From contig CALYLX010000125.1 of assembly GCA_944990035.1 (NCBI GenBank), positions 1 through 64,000 on the forward strand: a DNA stretch of 64,000 nucleotides, read 5' to 3'. The position numbers were made by a program, and so were the translations under genes. Shown here piece by piece: positions 36,522 through 47,826 of this stretch. Source of the DNA: Clitopilus passeckerianus. Lineage: Eukaryota > Basidiomycota > Agaricomycetes > Agaricales > Entolomataceae. Every line of letters begins with the position of its first letter. Positions within the stretch are counted from its first letter, which is position 1. A model generated the notes under the pieces. It was given only the letters and a program-made list of their open reading frames with translations. It was not told the origin of the DNA and searched no databases.

Positions 36522-37758
36522 ATTGCAGACCTCAAGAATTCAAGTGGCACGAATCTGATATCTCTCCTATGGCCGTCTTTTCGCTCTCTCTCCTTTCTGT
36601 CCTCCGTATGGTTTTGCCTGGCGCCAAACTATCCGACTCATGTTCCCAAACCTCAAGAAAGCAACGAATTTTCGTCTGATACATGTTCTTATTTTCCTAT
36701 CCCACCGAACCACCGAAGATCAAAGGTCGTCTGGCTTTGTTTTCTCGACCCTGGGTTCCACTATTCCAGTTCAGCAAGATTTTGAACATGTCCTTCCTCA
36801 GGCGTACATATCTCGTCTTTCTCGTCTTTCCTCTTTTTCTTTTACCACCACCAGGGCCAACTAGCGCAGATATGCAGCAGCGTTGTCTTCACCAGCCTCA
36901 AGATCATTCCGAAGCACGATACAACCCCGACTGGTTTTAGCTTTCCCGTTTCTGACATTTTTACACTTCTTACCTACATTTCTTCGCGTGTCTTTCGCTC
37001 TATCTAGCGGATCTGATCTTTACGAACGTCAAATTTCCCAGCTTTACGTTGCTATTTGCTCATTTGTACCACCATGTTTTTCGATCATTGTCATTGCAAT
37101 TACAATGTTGTTCTATTTTAAAGATAGCGAGGGTTCTAAGCAAGGAGTTCAATCCTGAATTGAGATTGAAGGAGAATTCTCTTGAGATATCCTCTACTTT
37201 AGATGCTTCTTCGTAAAGGAATTCTTCAGGGACTTCATCGCTGGTGCAGCGGCGAGGCAGTCACGAACCGGAGCTTTGCTATTGATTGGCGATACGTTCA
37301 GAGAAGCTGCCTTCTGACTTACGATGCCAAAATCTCCGTGAAAACCCGAGATGTCTTTAGGCGGACGCAATTCAATGTCCTTCAAACTGATTGATGTTCC
37401 TTACACTGAAAGTTAATTACACTGAAAGGTTTGATGGTGGTTCTTGCAGGGGTTATGAACCCAAACTTCTGTGAGGAAGATGTTCAAGTTGTTGCATCCC
37501 TTATGTAACGTCCAGCACGTTGCACCAGAAGACGTAGCCTGTAGGCTGAGGCTCAAGAATACAACCACGAGCACAAGAATGGCGATAAGGAAATTGAAGC
37601 TGTCAAAGGCGTGACGTAAAGCTGTGTGACACCAGGTTACGCGTTGCAGACGCATTTGGAGTCAGCAGCGCTAGAACTCTTGGAACTGTGCCCGAAGGGC
37701 CTTACGATACCTTTTTCTCTTCGACTTCCACGACGGCGACGACGAAGTAGAGGCCGAC
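36522..37758. other. intergenic, probable 3' UTR and promoter
   Basis: Pyrimidine-rich sequence. Short frames such as 36883-37158 (+) give hydrophobic but motif-less peptides. Nothing else seen. Confidence 0.35.
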
Positions 37759-40700
37759 ATGGCGCAATCATTTGCTGCCTATGCCTCCCAATATCTGAAC
37801 CGGCAACAGCCAGGTTCATCTAGCATGGCCTCATCTCAGCCAATGTTCTTCTCCTTTACCACCGAGGGTGGCTCCCGGAATGGTCATGAGTCGGACGACG
37901 ACCTGGATGATATGGACGACCCACATCTACGAATTAGTGGGGCAAGCAGGTCGGGAGCTCATTACAACGACGAGCCAGACGACGACGACGACCCATATCT
38001 CCGCCTGGACGAAGACGAGCGAACCAGTCGGCAGGGCTTTGACTCCAAGTCAAGGAATCACCAGACGATGCCGCTCATCCCGTCGGATGATGAGTCTTCG
38101 AGCTCAGGAGACTCCCCGAAAGGCTGGTTGGCTCACTTGGCTTCGCCAATGATGAGACATACGAGGCCTCGATCACCCTCGCCCTCACCGACTGAATCTT
38201 CAGACTCTGAACCACCTCGAGACATTCTGGGTGACCCAGAAGCGATACGAATACACCCTTCCCAACCACCTCCACCACCTCAAACAAGTAGAGCCCCGGT
38301 GTCATTGTCTCTCACCGAATCACTACTTCCCCGTGACGGTCGTTCTCGACCTCTCGATGTCTTTACCCTTCCTGATCCACGACACTCCTCACGGTCACGG
38401 CGGAAATATCATGATCATCTATGGACTGCATTATGGTGTACAGGCGTCGTAGTCTGTCTCTTCTTCTGCATACTCCTGCTGTTCATCACCCGCAAGCCCG
38501 AGAAGAAACCACGAGTACTACCCTACACGACCCTGTTACACACCGTGCCGATGCTCACAATTCTGACGTTCCTGAGCGCCGTCGCTGCATACACGCATAT
38601 CCTGCTCCTACGGATATTCGTCCAGCCTGTTATGATTGCAACCTCAGTATTCATCCCCGCCACCCTGTTTATTTCCGCCCTATGGGCCTTCATTGGAAGC
38701 TTTATGTGGGATGCAGACACAGAACCGACTTGGGGAGAGACTGTCGGGTAAGTAATGCTCTATCCTTATCGATCCCTTTTCTCCGCACGTCCTGCGTAAA
38801 TCACGCGGCTGCGGTCGTGATGGAGAAGTGGTCATGACATGGGGCCTGAAATCTCCTACCTCATGATCGTCTTTGACATCGTTTATGATTCAACTAGCCT
38901 TTTTTGAGCTTCTTTTCGGTTCACGAGCAATAACTGACGGTGCTTTCCTAGGCTTCGGCTGTTTTCTCTCATCCCTCTGTTTTTCTGCATCCTTACAGCC
39001 CGGCGCCTAGTCCACCTACCAAGGCAAATCCACACAACCTCCTCAACTCTCGCTCTTACGACTGAGCTACTCAAATCCGAACCTTTCTTGCTCGCATTAT
39101 CACCTGCTATTCTCCTCGGCTCCCTTCTTGCGTCCATTCCCTTCCTGACGCTCATCTTCCGGCTACTGTTGATCGGATACACATTCAAACCTTCACCAAG
39201 CAGCTCAATCCTCGAGTGGCACGTGCATGGCTGGGCAAACTGGTGCATAGTCGGAGCTGCGGCTGTCTGGTTATGGACTTGGGGCGTCGCGAGGGGTGTA
39301 TTGAGGATGACAACGGCTAGTGTCATAGGTAATTGGTACTTTGCAGAGTAAGCCATTTTCTCCTCGACTTAACATTCGTTTTCTGAGACCGCTTTATAGT
39401 CCAGATGCAATGCCGCCTCCACCAATGTCAACCCATACTCTTCATGCAGCGCTTACACGTTCCACCGGGCCTTCATTCGGAACGATTTGCCTTTCTGCAC
39501 TGATTCTCACCATAATACGCATCCTTACTCTCATTGCTGTTCTTTTGCAACGTTTACCCGCGTACCTTCCTGTTCGGATGTTCTTCATGGTCGGAGGCAT
39601 CCGTTTCCTCATTGGCTACATCGATTCCTTCACCACTGCACTGAGCAAGTATGCATTGGTGTATACTGGATTGACTGGCGATCCGTTCATGCCAAGTGCA
39701 AGACGAGCCCGAGCTTTGACGAATGGAGTGGAGAACAAGTCTGGGAGGTTTGGCAAGAAGTTCAGCTCTGAACGTAGGTTGCTTCGAATTTCCGGATCTC
39801 AAACGTGGAACTGACATCGTTTTATGTAGCTCCTTTGGCAATGTTAACAGTGGCTCCGCTCACGCTCACGTTCCCATTTGCGTTGTCGACCTATCTGTTT
39901 GTTGCCCATACTTTGAATGCACCGGATCAAGCTCTTGGTGCTGCTTTGTTGGCGGGTGGTGTTACTGCTCTTGTTGGGCTGTTCTGCGTTGGCCTGGTCA
40001 AGGATACGTGAGTACATTCCACACGGTCGCATTGAAGTCCCCGCTGATCGGTTCTTAACCCTAGGGCTGATACCCTGTACATTTGTTACTGCATTGACAA
40101 GGACTCAGGACAGTGCCGAAAGGAAGAAGTCTTTGCCATTGTGAGTTTGACTCTTTGATGCGTACATGCTTTTACCTGGTGCTCATTGTATTTTCAATAG
40201 TTCGAATATGATTCTCCTCGCACACAGCAACGAGGTCGTGCCGGCGCTCGCACAGAAGCTCAACAACCTGAGCCTCATGCAGCAAGTCCCACACCAAGAC
40301 CAGCACAGGTTGCACGCCATCACAAGAAGCCAGGGTTCATTGAGCCACGACAGCAACCACCTCCCCAACACCAATACGTTCCGTCAGAGTCTATTTCGCG
40401 CTATCTACCCCGCCAACCTCTTTCTCCACCTTCACCATCAGTACAACCTGGTCTCTTGGAAGAAGACACCCCGGATCCGTTCGAGAGGAGTTATGCTCAG
40501 GATCATCCAGGCATGAATCCTACGCTCACGCCTGCAAATTTTGCGGCTTTGAATGCTCCATCATCCCCGCCTACCAGTGCACGATCAACGTCCCCACCTC
40601 CAGAGGAGTACCGGATGCAGACAAGTGCGGAGATGAATGTCAAGAGCTGGATCAGGAATCCTCCTGCTCTTGCTACTTCTACGAGTCAGAGTCAGCCTGG

Positions 40701-40809
40701 TCTGGAAGCGAGCCGGGCTACGCAGAAAAGCAGTGAAAGCGATGACGAGGGAACTACAGGTGGCTCACAGTACTTTCCTGGATCAGGACTTTTTCGGCCT
40801 AGTCTGTGA
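37759..40809 (+). CDS. choline transporter-like (CTL/Pns1, SLC44-type) membrane protein
   Basis: Six exons in phase: 37759-38747, 38952-39347, 39400-39773, 39830-40007, 40065-40140 and 40201-40809, giving 873 aa. A long acidic and Ser/Pro-rich cytosolic N-terminus of about 225 residues is followed by roughly ten hydrophobic helices, starting LWTALWCTGVVVCLFFCILL. The motif DTLYICYCIDKDSG after the last helices is the CTL-family signature region. It is followed by a long disordered Pro/Gln/Ser-rich tail. The family moves choline or choline-like solutes across plasma membrane or organelle membranes; yeast Pns1 is its fungal reference, and its substrate is not settled. Both disordered ends are longer than in yeast Pns1. 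No frame lesion. Confidence 0.85.
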
Positions 40810-42006
40810 TGGACGGAAAAGCAAGGTCTTTGGATCTACCCTGCCACGACGGTGATACTGTCTGGATCTGCTGCTCGTAGACTGCGCTTTTTTTCGGAGA
40901 GGTGACGCTCCCGGTTTCAGATCGGTTTGGAGGCAGGTATCTGGCGTTATCTGTCGTCATTCCGTTACTGTTAGCAGCTCGCCAGCGCATCTTCCGTGAT
41001 GATGGCTGTTTTGTTGGACTTATTACCGTTATCGCTGCTATTCCCCTTGCATTCATAGATTCTGCATCTCATACTTACAATCTCCTCTAAGTACCTACGC
41101 AACTGTATATAGGATAGCTTTCTGACAATTTCTTGTACGATATTGAACCTCCACGTCTGTTACGAAGTTGATAATGGGGCGTTCTAAGTTATTCGTATCC
41201 TAGTTCCGCATCGCATCGTTTTCACTCCAAGACAAGTTTCTTTCGACATATCGAATCCACCTATGGACAGACAATCTACCCAGCCCTGACACTGACAGGT
41301 ATCTTTCACCAAAAACCAACAATTTCCGCTATTTTTCGGCTTAGCGAGTCACATGATCAGAGTGACGCGCTTTGCTTACTCAGCGGCATTGAATGGCTTT
41401 GCACTGGCAGCCGGCCCGCCTTACCCCATCATTGACTGCCATCTCCTTTGAATGCGGTTGTGCGACCTTCGGACACATCCCACCGGAAAGCCCGCCCAGA
41501 TTTCTCAACCGGGAGCAAAAATAGCTGAGTATCTTTCCAGCGGTTTGGTTCTCTGCAGCAGAGAAGGGGAATCTTCACAGGCAATTGAGAATGAAGGGCG
41601 CAAATCAGCGGTTGCGAGGTTTTTGAAGGATCCAAAACACATTTTCCGGCGACTTAACTGAGATCGAGGCACAAAGACCTCACGACGCTCACCCATGAGG
41701 GAGATGATATTGAAGGAATGATCCAAGGAAGCTGAAGGACCTGAAGGGTTGCGGATGCTCGAGAGTACGGGCCTGGTAACTCCATTTGTATCACGACGCT
41801 CTTTCCATGCTGGCGGGGATGTAAGCGGACCCACCTCAAAAGCAGGCAGGACCTCGCCTTAACCCTTGATTACCATCATCGGAGGTATTTTCCAGCATCC
41901 ATACTTATTGCCCGGTGCATGTCTCTTCGAATATCTCTGCATTGTAATTTCTTTGTCCCCTCTGGACCGACATTCTCAAGCAGAGGATTCCACCGCCTTG
42001 TTCAGC
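40810..42006. other. intergenic
   Basis: About 1.2 kb. The first part is probably the 3' UTR of the CTL gene and the last part the promoter of the next gene. No motif-bearing frames or repeats seen. Confidence 0.35.
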
Positions 42007-43128
42007 ATGGCGAATGTAACAGGAGCAATCCTTAACCCTGACACTCCTATGGCTTTTTTGCCAATGGAGTTGGCCTACCCTTATAAAGTTACGACATACG
42101 TCGAGATAGGTTCTCTCGGAGTGAGCGGTTGTCTTTCAATCTGTTCTGGATATTCTCTTACATTCGGACCATATAGGCACTATTGTGGGACATCCTCATC
42201 CACATCGACGCGGATTATAAACTGCTATTCAAACAGAAGATTCAATTTCCCACTATCGTCTACTTCTTCTCGAGAGCGAGCGTCCTCGTCTACACCATCC
42301 TGAACGTTATCTTCCTTGGTGAGTGCAGAAAAATTTGCCAAGAATTGCCTATTGACCAGCTACACAGTCGCACCACTTGGGCACCTATGCCATATAACGG
42401 AACGCACCTTCTGCGTACTTTATCATACGGCGACGGCATCTACTGCGCTGCTGTTCTTCCTTCGTGTCATCGCAGTCTACAACCGCGAACGGCCAATTTT
42501 CATCCTGTTCTTCGTCCTTTGGCTGGCAATTGTAGCCGGTTCATTGACTGCAGCCGCGGTCGGGGGCTCCCTCGTTATTGGACCCACGGCGTACTGCCTA
42601 CCCAAGGAATTGAACTCGGCCGTTAGCGCAGCTCCAATCGCTGTTACCCTGTTCGACACCTCCGTATTCTTGGCCATCTCTTACCGGCTCCTTATCGATG
42701 CATGGCAACAACGCGGCGAAAAGTTTTCCATGCGGGAGCTTCTGTCTGGAAAGACCTTGCCGCGGATACCTCGAGTAATGCTCCAAGATGGACAAGTCTA
42801 CTACCTGTACGTTTCTTCTTAACATCTCTTCGGACGATGCTGACTTGGTGTTATCAGAGCATCCGTTGTCAGCAACATCATCGTGGTCATCCTTGCCTTC
42901 GTTGAGGAGCTCCCACCGACCTACCGCTTCATGCTCGTGTTCAATTGCGTGCTGGTGAACATGATGGCAGGCCGTGTTTTCCGCAAGACAAAATTCGGCC
43001 TTGCACGCGAAGATGTTATTGCTTCATCTTCAATCAAACGCACTGAGGCCTCAAAAACACTTGTTGGCCCCTCTGGTTCTTCCGACCAATCTCTCCCTGG
43101 GCCTAACGATTCCTCACCCCGACTTTGA
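42007..43128 (+). CDS. multi-pass membrane protein, agaricomycete-specific family, first of a tandem pair
   Basis: Four exons in phase: 42007-42120, 42177-42318, 42368-42806 and 42858-43128, giving 321 aa. About six or seven hydrophobic helices alternate with short loops (ALLFFLRVIAVYN, FILFFVLWLAIVAGSLTAAA, IIVVILAFVEEL). After the first helix comes WDILIHIDADYKLLFKQKIQ, then FPTIVYFFSRA. This W-D...D-x-x-L-x-F-K pattern ahead of a Y-F-L/F-S-R helix is shared with the next gene and with many uncharacterised mushroom membrane proteins of the DUF6533-like kind. The C-terminal tail of about 70 residues is Ser-rich and cytosolic. Function unknown; a receptor-like role is only a guess from topology. 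Confidence 0.75.
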
Positions 43129-44144
43129 GGGACGCCCTTCCAGGAGACCCCAACGCACGCCGAACAAAGATAATACGAACCACCCTCTTATCCCTGGTGA
43201 CAGTCATCCTGTTTGGGCTGCCTTTTATTTGCATATTCATGTGCCGGCAGCTGAAAGATCACCATTAAAACTCCCTCATACCATGACCGCCATCCGTCGG
43301 CATGTAAGTACCAGGGATATAGTACAACTCCGGCGGCTTCTGCTTTAAAACTGGAATCCCCTGATGGTTTTGTGCCGTGAGCACTGAATCGTCTTGCCAC
43401 CCAACTACATAGTCTACAGACGACCAATCGGAATCTATTTATTTCTTACAATACTCGTACCTGCCCGGCCCATCCGTACACTAATGGTAAATTAGGCTTA
43501 TCTTTGTCGGCCGAATAATGGCCCCTGTACAACCACAATGTACCAAAATGTATCTATAATAAAATTCTGAATCTTCGCTTCCTGCGTTTCAGTAGGCTAC
43601 CGAGGGGCAGCACATGGTGTGGCTGGGCGGCCTGCAAGCAAGGCCAAATCCATCCAGGTCCGGAAGGCTCGGTGTTAACTTTGCTTCTGACAACCACCAG
43701 TAGCCGGCAATTAGGCCTCCTGATCTCCACCTGCTTTCAGAGATGCCGCCTGGCCGACAAAATAGACAAGAATCTGCATGAAGCGATGAGAAATAAAGTC
43801 CGAGATCATGGAGGATCATGGCTGCACAGTCGGAGCATTGCTTGACGACGTCGAGTCAATCGCAGCGGATCTGCAAGTTCGGCCAGTGAACTCTGCTCTC
43901 CTCTCCGCCATTTTAGACGTGGAGATCAGCCTGCAGGATTCAAGGGGTGGGTTCTTGGAGAGGCAGAACTCCGGAAGATCAGCTATCAACCTAGATGTTT
44001 TCGATGACATCCCAGGTCAAATCGGGCATGGGGATACCACTTGCAGGGACGGTAAGTATCTCCGGTTGTTAATAGTTCTCAACGCTTCATATTAATTACA
44101 GGGTTTGCCCGAGAGGTGGTTCCCCGTTTTCTCCATCGCCCAGC
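43129..44144. other. intergenic between the tandem membrane proteins
   Basis: About 1 kb. A plus-strand frame at 43808-44095 has a plausible start but no motif and no splice partner, and probably lies in the 5' leader of the next gene. Confidence 0.3.
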
Positions 44145-45227
44145 ATGGCAGACACCCTCATCCTGAACCCGACGACTCCAATGGCATACCTATTGCCTTG
44201 GATGGCAGATTTCACAACGTTGGCGTCCTACGTTGTGGTCGGAGTTCTTGGGGTATGTTCTTTACAACATTTTGACAGAGAGTGCTGACGCCTTCCACCA
44301 CAGGCTGTCGTCTGGGATATTGCAATACATATCGACCAGGACTTTAAGCTCTTGTTCAAGTGCCCGTTATCCTTTAAGACCGGCATCTACTTTCTATCAA
44401 GGTGTGTCTCTTCCCCTCGCCTTCTTCAGGATCGGTCGCTAGACCCTTAGCAGGGAATCTACATTAATCTTTGCTCTCCTTAATACTATTATGCAAAGTA
44501 TGTCGTCATGATCATTCTCCCGTCGAGACCCTGGCCTCACCGACCATCTACAGCTACACCAATGGATGGTTGCCCGACCATGCAGAACATTCTTCTGGCA
44601 TTCTACTACATCTCCGCCGGATCGACCGCCTTTCTGGCATATCTGTTGGTCTGCCAGAACCTCAAAAGTAGGGTCACAATCGCCCTGCTCTTTGTCTCGT
44701 GGCTATCAGTGCTAGCCGGCGCAATTGTGCTCACCTTCGGTGTCACGAACGGATTCCCGATTGGACCCTCAGGGTATTGTTCTTACGGCTTTGTTGGTAT
44801 TTCGTCAGCAGTAGCACCGACCACGTTCGCGTTGCACAATACGTTGCTTTTCTTGTTGAACGCCAGAGCACGAATGTCTAGTGGCGACGATGAGGATACC
44901 GGGATAACAACAGCAAGCAAATCGCAGCAGCTGTTTATTCTCAGCACTCGAGCAGCGTACGAAAATGGACAATCGTTCTTCTTGTGAGCTGCAAACCAGT
45001 CCTGTCTATACCCACCAAGTCACTAATTTGCTTGTAGCATCTCCGTGCTTCTTAACTGGGCTATTGTCATATTCTGCTTCCTCCGAACCAATCCACCCAG
45101 CCTATGGTGGTCCTTCCTCACTCTCAACGTTGCAGTCCCGAACCTCCTCTTCTGCCACGTTCATCAAATGGGAACTCTTGACGCGTCCGAGCCTTCTTCA
45201 GGAACGACTCGAGAAGGAGAACATTAA
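44145..45227 (+). CDS. multi-pass membrane protein, second of a tandem pair
   Basis: Five exons in phase: 44145-44252, 44304-44401, 44454-44497, 44554-44983 and 45038-45227, giving 289 aa. It starts MADTLILNPTTPMAYLLPW, matching the NPDTPMAFLP start of the upstream gene. It has the same landmark (WDIAIHIDQDFKLLFKCPLS, then IYFLSR). Hydrophobic helices include ILLAFYYISAGSTAFLAYLL and TIALLFVSWLSVLAGAIVLT. The hydrophilic tail is shorter than in the neighbour. The pair arose by tandem duplication and has diverged considerably. Function unknown. Confidence 0.75.
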
Positions 45228-45639
45228 ACCTCGATGCGCCCATGACATTTGCAGATCCTGCAACTTTGTCGAAAGGGAGTGTGGACGACTCCGTTTGGAC
45301 GCGGAAAGACCGTGACGCTGGGGATGATGCTCTTTTCTTGGACGGAGAGAAGCCACGAATATATAGTAAAGCTTTCCCTGTATGAACCACTTTCGGTGTT
45401 AAAATCCATAACCTGTCGATAGACTACTGAATGTGGGCCTTGTGTGGGCCGAGATTGAAGCTCCTGGGGCTGAGATTTATGGCGCTCAATATTGGTATGA
45501 TTTATTGAGCTTCTAAGGAACAGCCTGTATTAAGCCTTCAGCTCAGTGAGCGGAAAACACCTGGACGAAGTTGAGTTGCCTGAATTTGACCGCCAGACCT
45601 CCTCAGCCACACAATCTCACCACGCCGCCCCCGCACCAA

Positions 45640-45723
45640 GGCGCTATAGTGTAGTGGTTATCACACGGGATTCTGACGACGAGATCATTTCCCGTAACCC
45701 CGGTTCGAATCCGGGTAGTGCCT
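45640..45723 (+). tRNA. tRNA-Gln (anticodon CTG) with 12-nt intron
   Basis: Acceptor stem 45640-45646 pairs with 45716-45722 (one G-T pair). The D stem GTG/CAC is at 45649-45651 and 45662-45664. The anticodon stem CGGGA (45666-45670) pairs with TCCCG (45690-45694). The T arm is CCCGG-TTCGAAT-CCGGG. The anticodon CTG is at 45673-45675, followed by A37 and then a 12-base intron at 45677-45688, the standard nuclear position between 37 and 38. A run of five T just downstream (45727-45731) serves as the Pol III terminator. Internal A and B boxes are present (TAGTGTAGTGG; GGTTCGAATCC). Confidence 0.88.
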
Positions 45724-45955
45724 GTCTTTTTGGCCTTCTTGACTGTCATGGATGAATCTATTGCCCTCTTCACTATTTGACTGGCATATTGGGCAGGCAT
45801 AAATCGGCATTTCGCAATTGCGTGCTATAATGACAGAAACGATCTTTAAACATGCTATTCATCCACAATCCCCGAATGCCAAAATCTGCCTTTTCGCCCT
45901 ACAAAGAAATGTTATCTAGAGGTCAATAGGATGCAAGTTGAGGTTCATACCTTGG

Positions 45956-46207
45956 CTAGTCAAGATCCTCGAATAGGATATCAAGCGCACGTAGGATCAA
46001 CGCCTCTTGGTCGAGAAATTCTCTACGTTGATAAAATCCTTGCGAACCTTTTCCAGTGGTGTGCATCCCGAATTGAGAGCTTCCGACGCCGGACGCCATC
46101 TGGTAGGCATTGGGAACAAATGCAGCTGCAGGTAACTTGGATTTGGCAGCTTTGACGAGGATTGCAGATGTGGCGCAGAAGAGAATGTAGATCAAAGCGC
46201 GAGTCAT
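45956..46207 (-). CDS. small secreted protein, 83 aa
   Basis: Single-exon frame starting with a classic signal peptide (MTRALIYILFCATSAILVKA, cut probable after the Ala residues). The mature part contains GSSQFGMHTTGKGSQGFYQR and REFLDQEALILRALDI. The block GS.QFG...T.....F.RRE...D.AL..RA is shared with the gene upstream (46698-47376), so the two are diverged tandem paralogues. There are no cysteines in the mature part. Function unknown; small size and secretion fit an effector-like or extracellular role, but this is inference. Confidence 0.55.
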   Translation of the reverse strand: MTRALIYILFCATSAILVKAAKSKLPAAAFVPNAYQMASGVGSSQFGMHTTGKGSQGFYQRREFLDQEALILRALDILFEDLD

Positions 46208-46460
46208 TCTCGGGAATATTTTATGTTGGCTGTGTCGTCCCGTGAGTGATTGTTCTTGTGCGTTTTCAGAACCAGCTGAAAGTTAGGTGTTCGCCTGACT
46301 TCGATGTCCGTATTTATGAGCGAGCTGAACAGGAGTTACGCGGTCCGGGTCATCCTCAATCAGACATCGCTCATCAACGAGCATGATTATCATCTCTCGA
46401 GAACCTTTGCCCGGTCGTCAATCTACAAAGCGTTACCTGAAATGATGTAAATAGTCAACA

Positions 46461-46492
46461 CAACGCTATGAAACGCTATGAAACGCTATGAA
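46461..46492 (+). repeat. three tandem 10-bp units
   Basis: The 10-mer AACGCTATGA is repeated three times in a row without change. It is in the spacer between the two secreted-protein genes. No function inferred. Confidence 0.8.
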
Positions 46493-46697
46493 CCGCGATA
46501 GCTGTTCGGCATACGGGAGCTCATGTAGGTCATGTTATCCTCGAGGAATCAGTGATTCGTTATTCGTAAATCCCGTAAGATAGGTGGTACAATAAACCTA
46601 GCAAAGATAAAGCAGGGTATATACAAGGTCATCATGACTCTGAATCTAACGTCAAATCGTCAGTTTCTTTTGTGGAAGCTCCATCAACTGAAAAGCC

Positions 46698-47376
46698 TTA
46701 CCATTCATCAATGGAATCCAATGCGTTACTGAAAGTCCTGATCGCAAGCTGAAGCTCTTCATCCTCCAAGTCTCGTCCCTCCACCGCACTGGGCTGGGTA
46801 CTCTGCGCCTGATTGACCTCTTCGCTTGTCGCGCCATCAGCCTTATCCTTCATGAGCTGCCCCTTGATGCGCTTCAGTTGGGCATAAATAGCAAAGGCCT
46901 TGATAGGGGAGAAGCGAGCCTCTAGGTCGGCAAGGCAGTCGCGAGATTCGACCTCAGCAACGACCTCGTGCGCCGTTGCTGGAGTAGGGTCGTGGGGGGA
47001 TAGCTTCGACGTGCTCCTCTTGGTGGTTTTCTGCAGGTACCTCCACCAACTTCCTCAACTTCTTCAGCTTCTTCGTCCGGCTCTCCACTTCAGGTGCACT
47101 CCTATAGTGAGATCGGGATCCACTAGCCTGGTTCGAAGGGCGCCGTGATCTTGATGCCTGGAAGTTGACTTGGGCAGCGCGGACAAGTAAAGCAGGGTCC
47201 TCCTGAACTTCGCGACGTCCAAAACCTTTGGAGTTCGTTATGTACGTGCCAAATTGAGGGCTTCCGACTTGGGAAATTTGGAAGGGCCTACTGGAGTAGG
47301 CGGTCGGTTTAGCAGAGGCGAGAGTAGCTCCAGCAATGCATGAGAGGGCAAGGGTGCTAACAGAGAGTTGCTTCAT
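46698..47376 (-). CDS. secreted protein related to the 83-aa neighbour, one frame lesion
   Basis: Starts at 47376 with a signal peptide (MKQLSVSTLALSCIAGATLA). Then come SQVGSPQFGTYITNSKGFGR and REVQEDPALLVRAAQVNF, the block shared with 45956-46207. A basic middle (RTKKLKKLRKLVEV) follows. In the straight frame it stops at 46954. One base fewer in the G6 run at 46994-46999 opens the frame to 46698, adding ARFSPIKAFAIYAQLKRIKG and an acidic end (SNALDSIDEW). The longer reading looks like real protein, so the run is probably one base too long in this assembly, or the gene is freshly truncated. Function unknown. Confidence 0.55.
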
Positions 47377-47826
47377 CGTACGTGATAGGTTTGGTGAATG
47401 GTTTTTATGACAAGTTTTCAGGCCGGCTGAAATGAAGGACGAGCAGTTGGTGCGCGAGGGGCTCGAGGTCCTTGCTCAGAGCCTGCTGAGGAAAGGGAAG
47501 AGCGACTTTTTGTAATGGTCCAACTTTTGAATGAATTTTGATGTTGATAGGTCGAACTTCCCTTTTGGGATAGTTTTTCCGCCAATCATCGATGTTAGCC
47601 AGTCTCCTGTGTAAGCACCTCTAGTCAGAGAGGTTAGCCGATTCGCGGCAATATTGCGCAATATGTTTTGGGAAATATCATGATTCGACCTGAGGCCTGG
47701 CTGACAGAAGCACGTTTTTATCAATTGAGAAGGGCTCGTTATCTCACGTCTATCATAAGTTAGATTAAACGAAACATATTCTATGAATGAGAACTAACTT
47801 CGTGTCGAGATGAATGTCGCCTCGAG
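47377..47826. other. intergenic
   Basis: 450 bases between the secreted-protein gene and the 3' end of the thiouridylase gene. Nothing recognised. Confidence 0.35.

Noticed and set aside
43808..44095. 95-codon plus-strand frame ahead of the second membrane protein
   Set aside because: No similarity to the neighbour and no in-phase splice to it.
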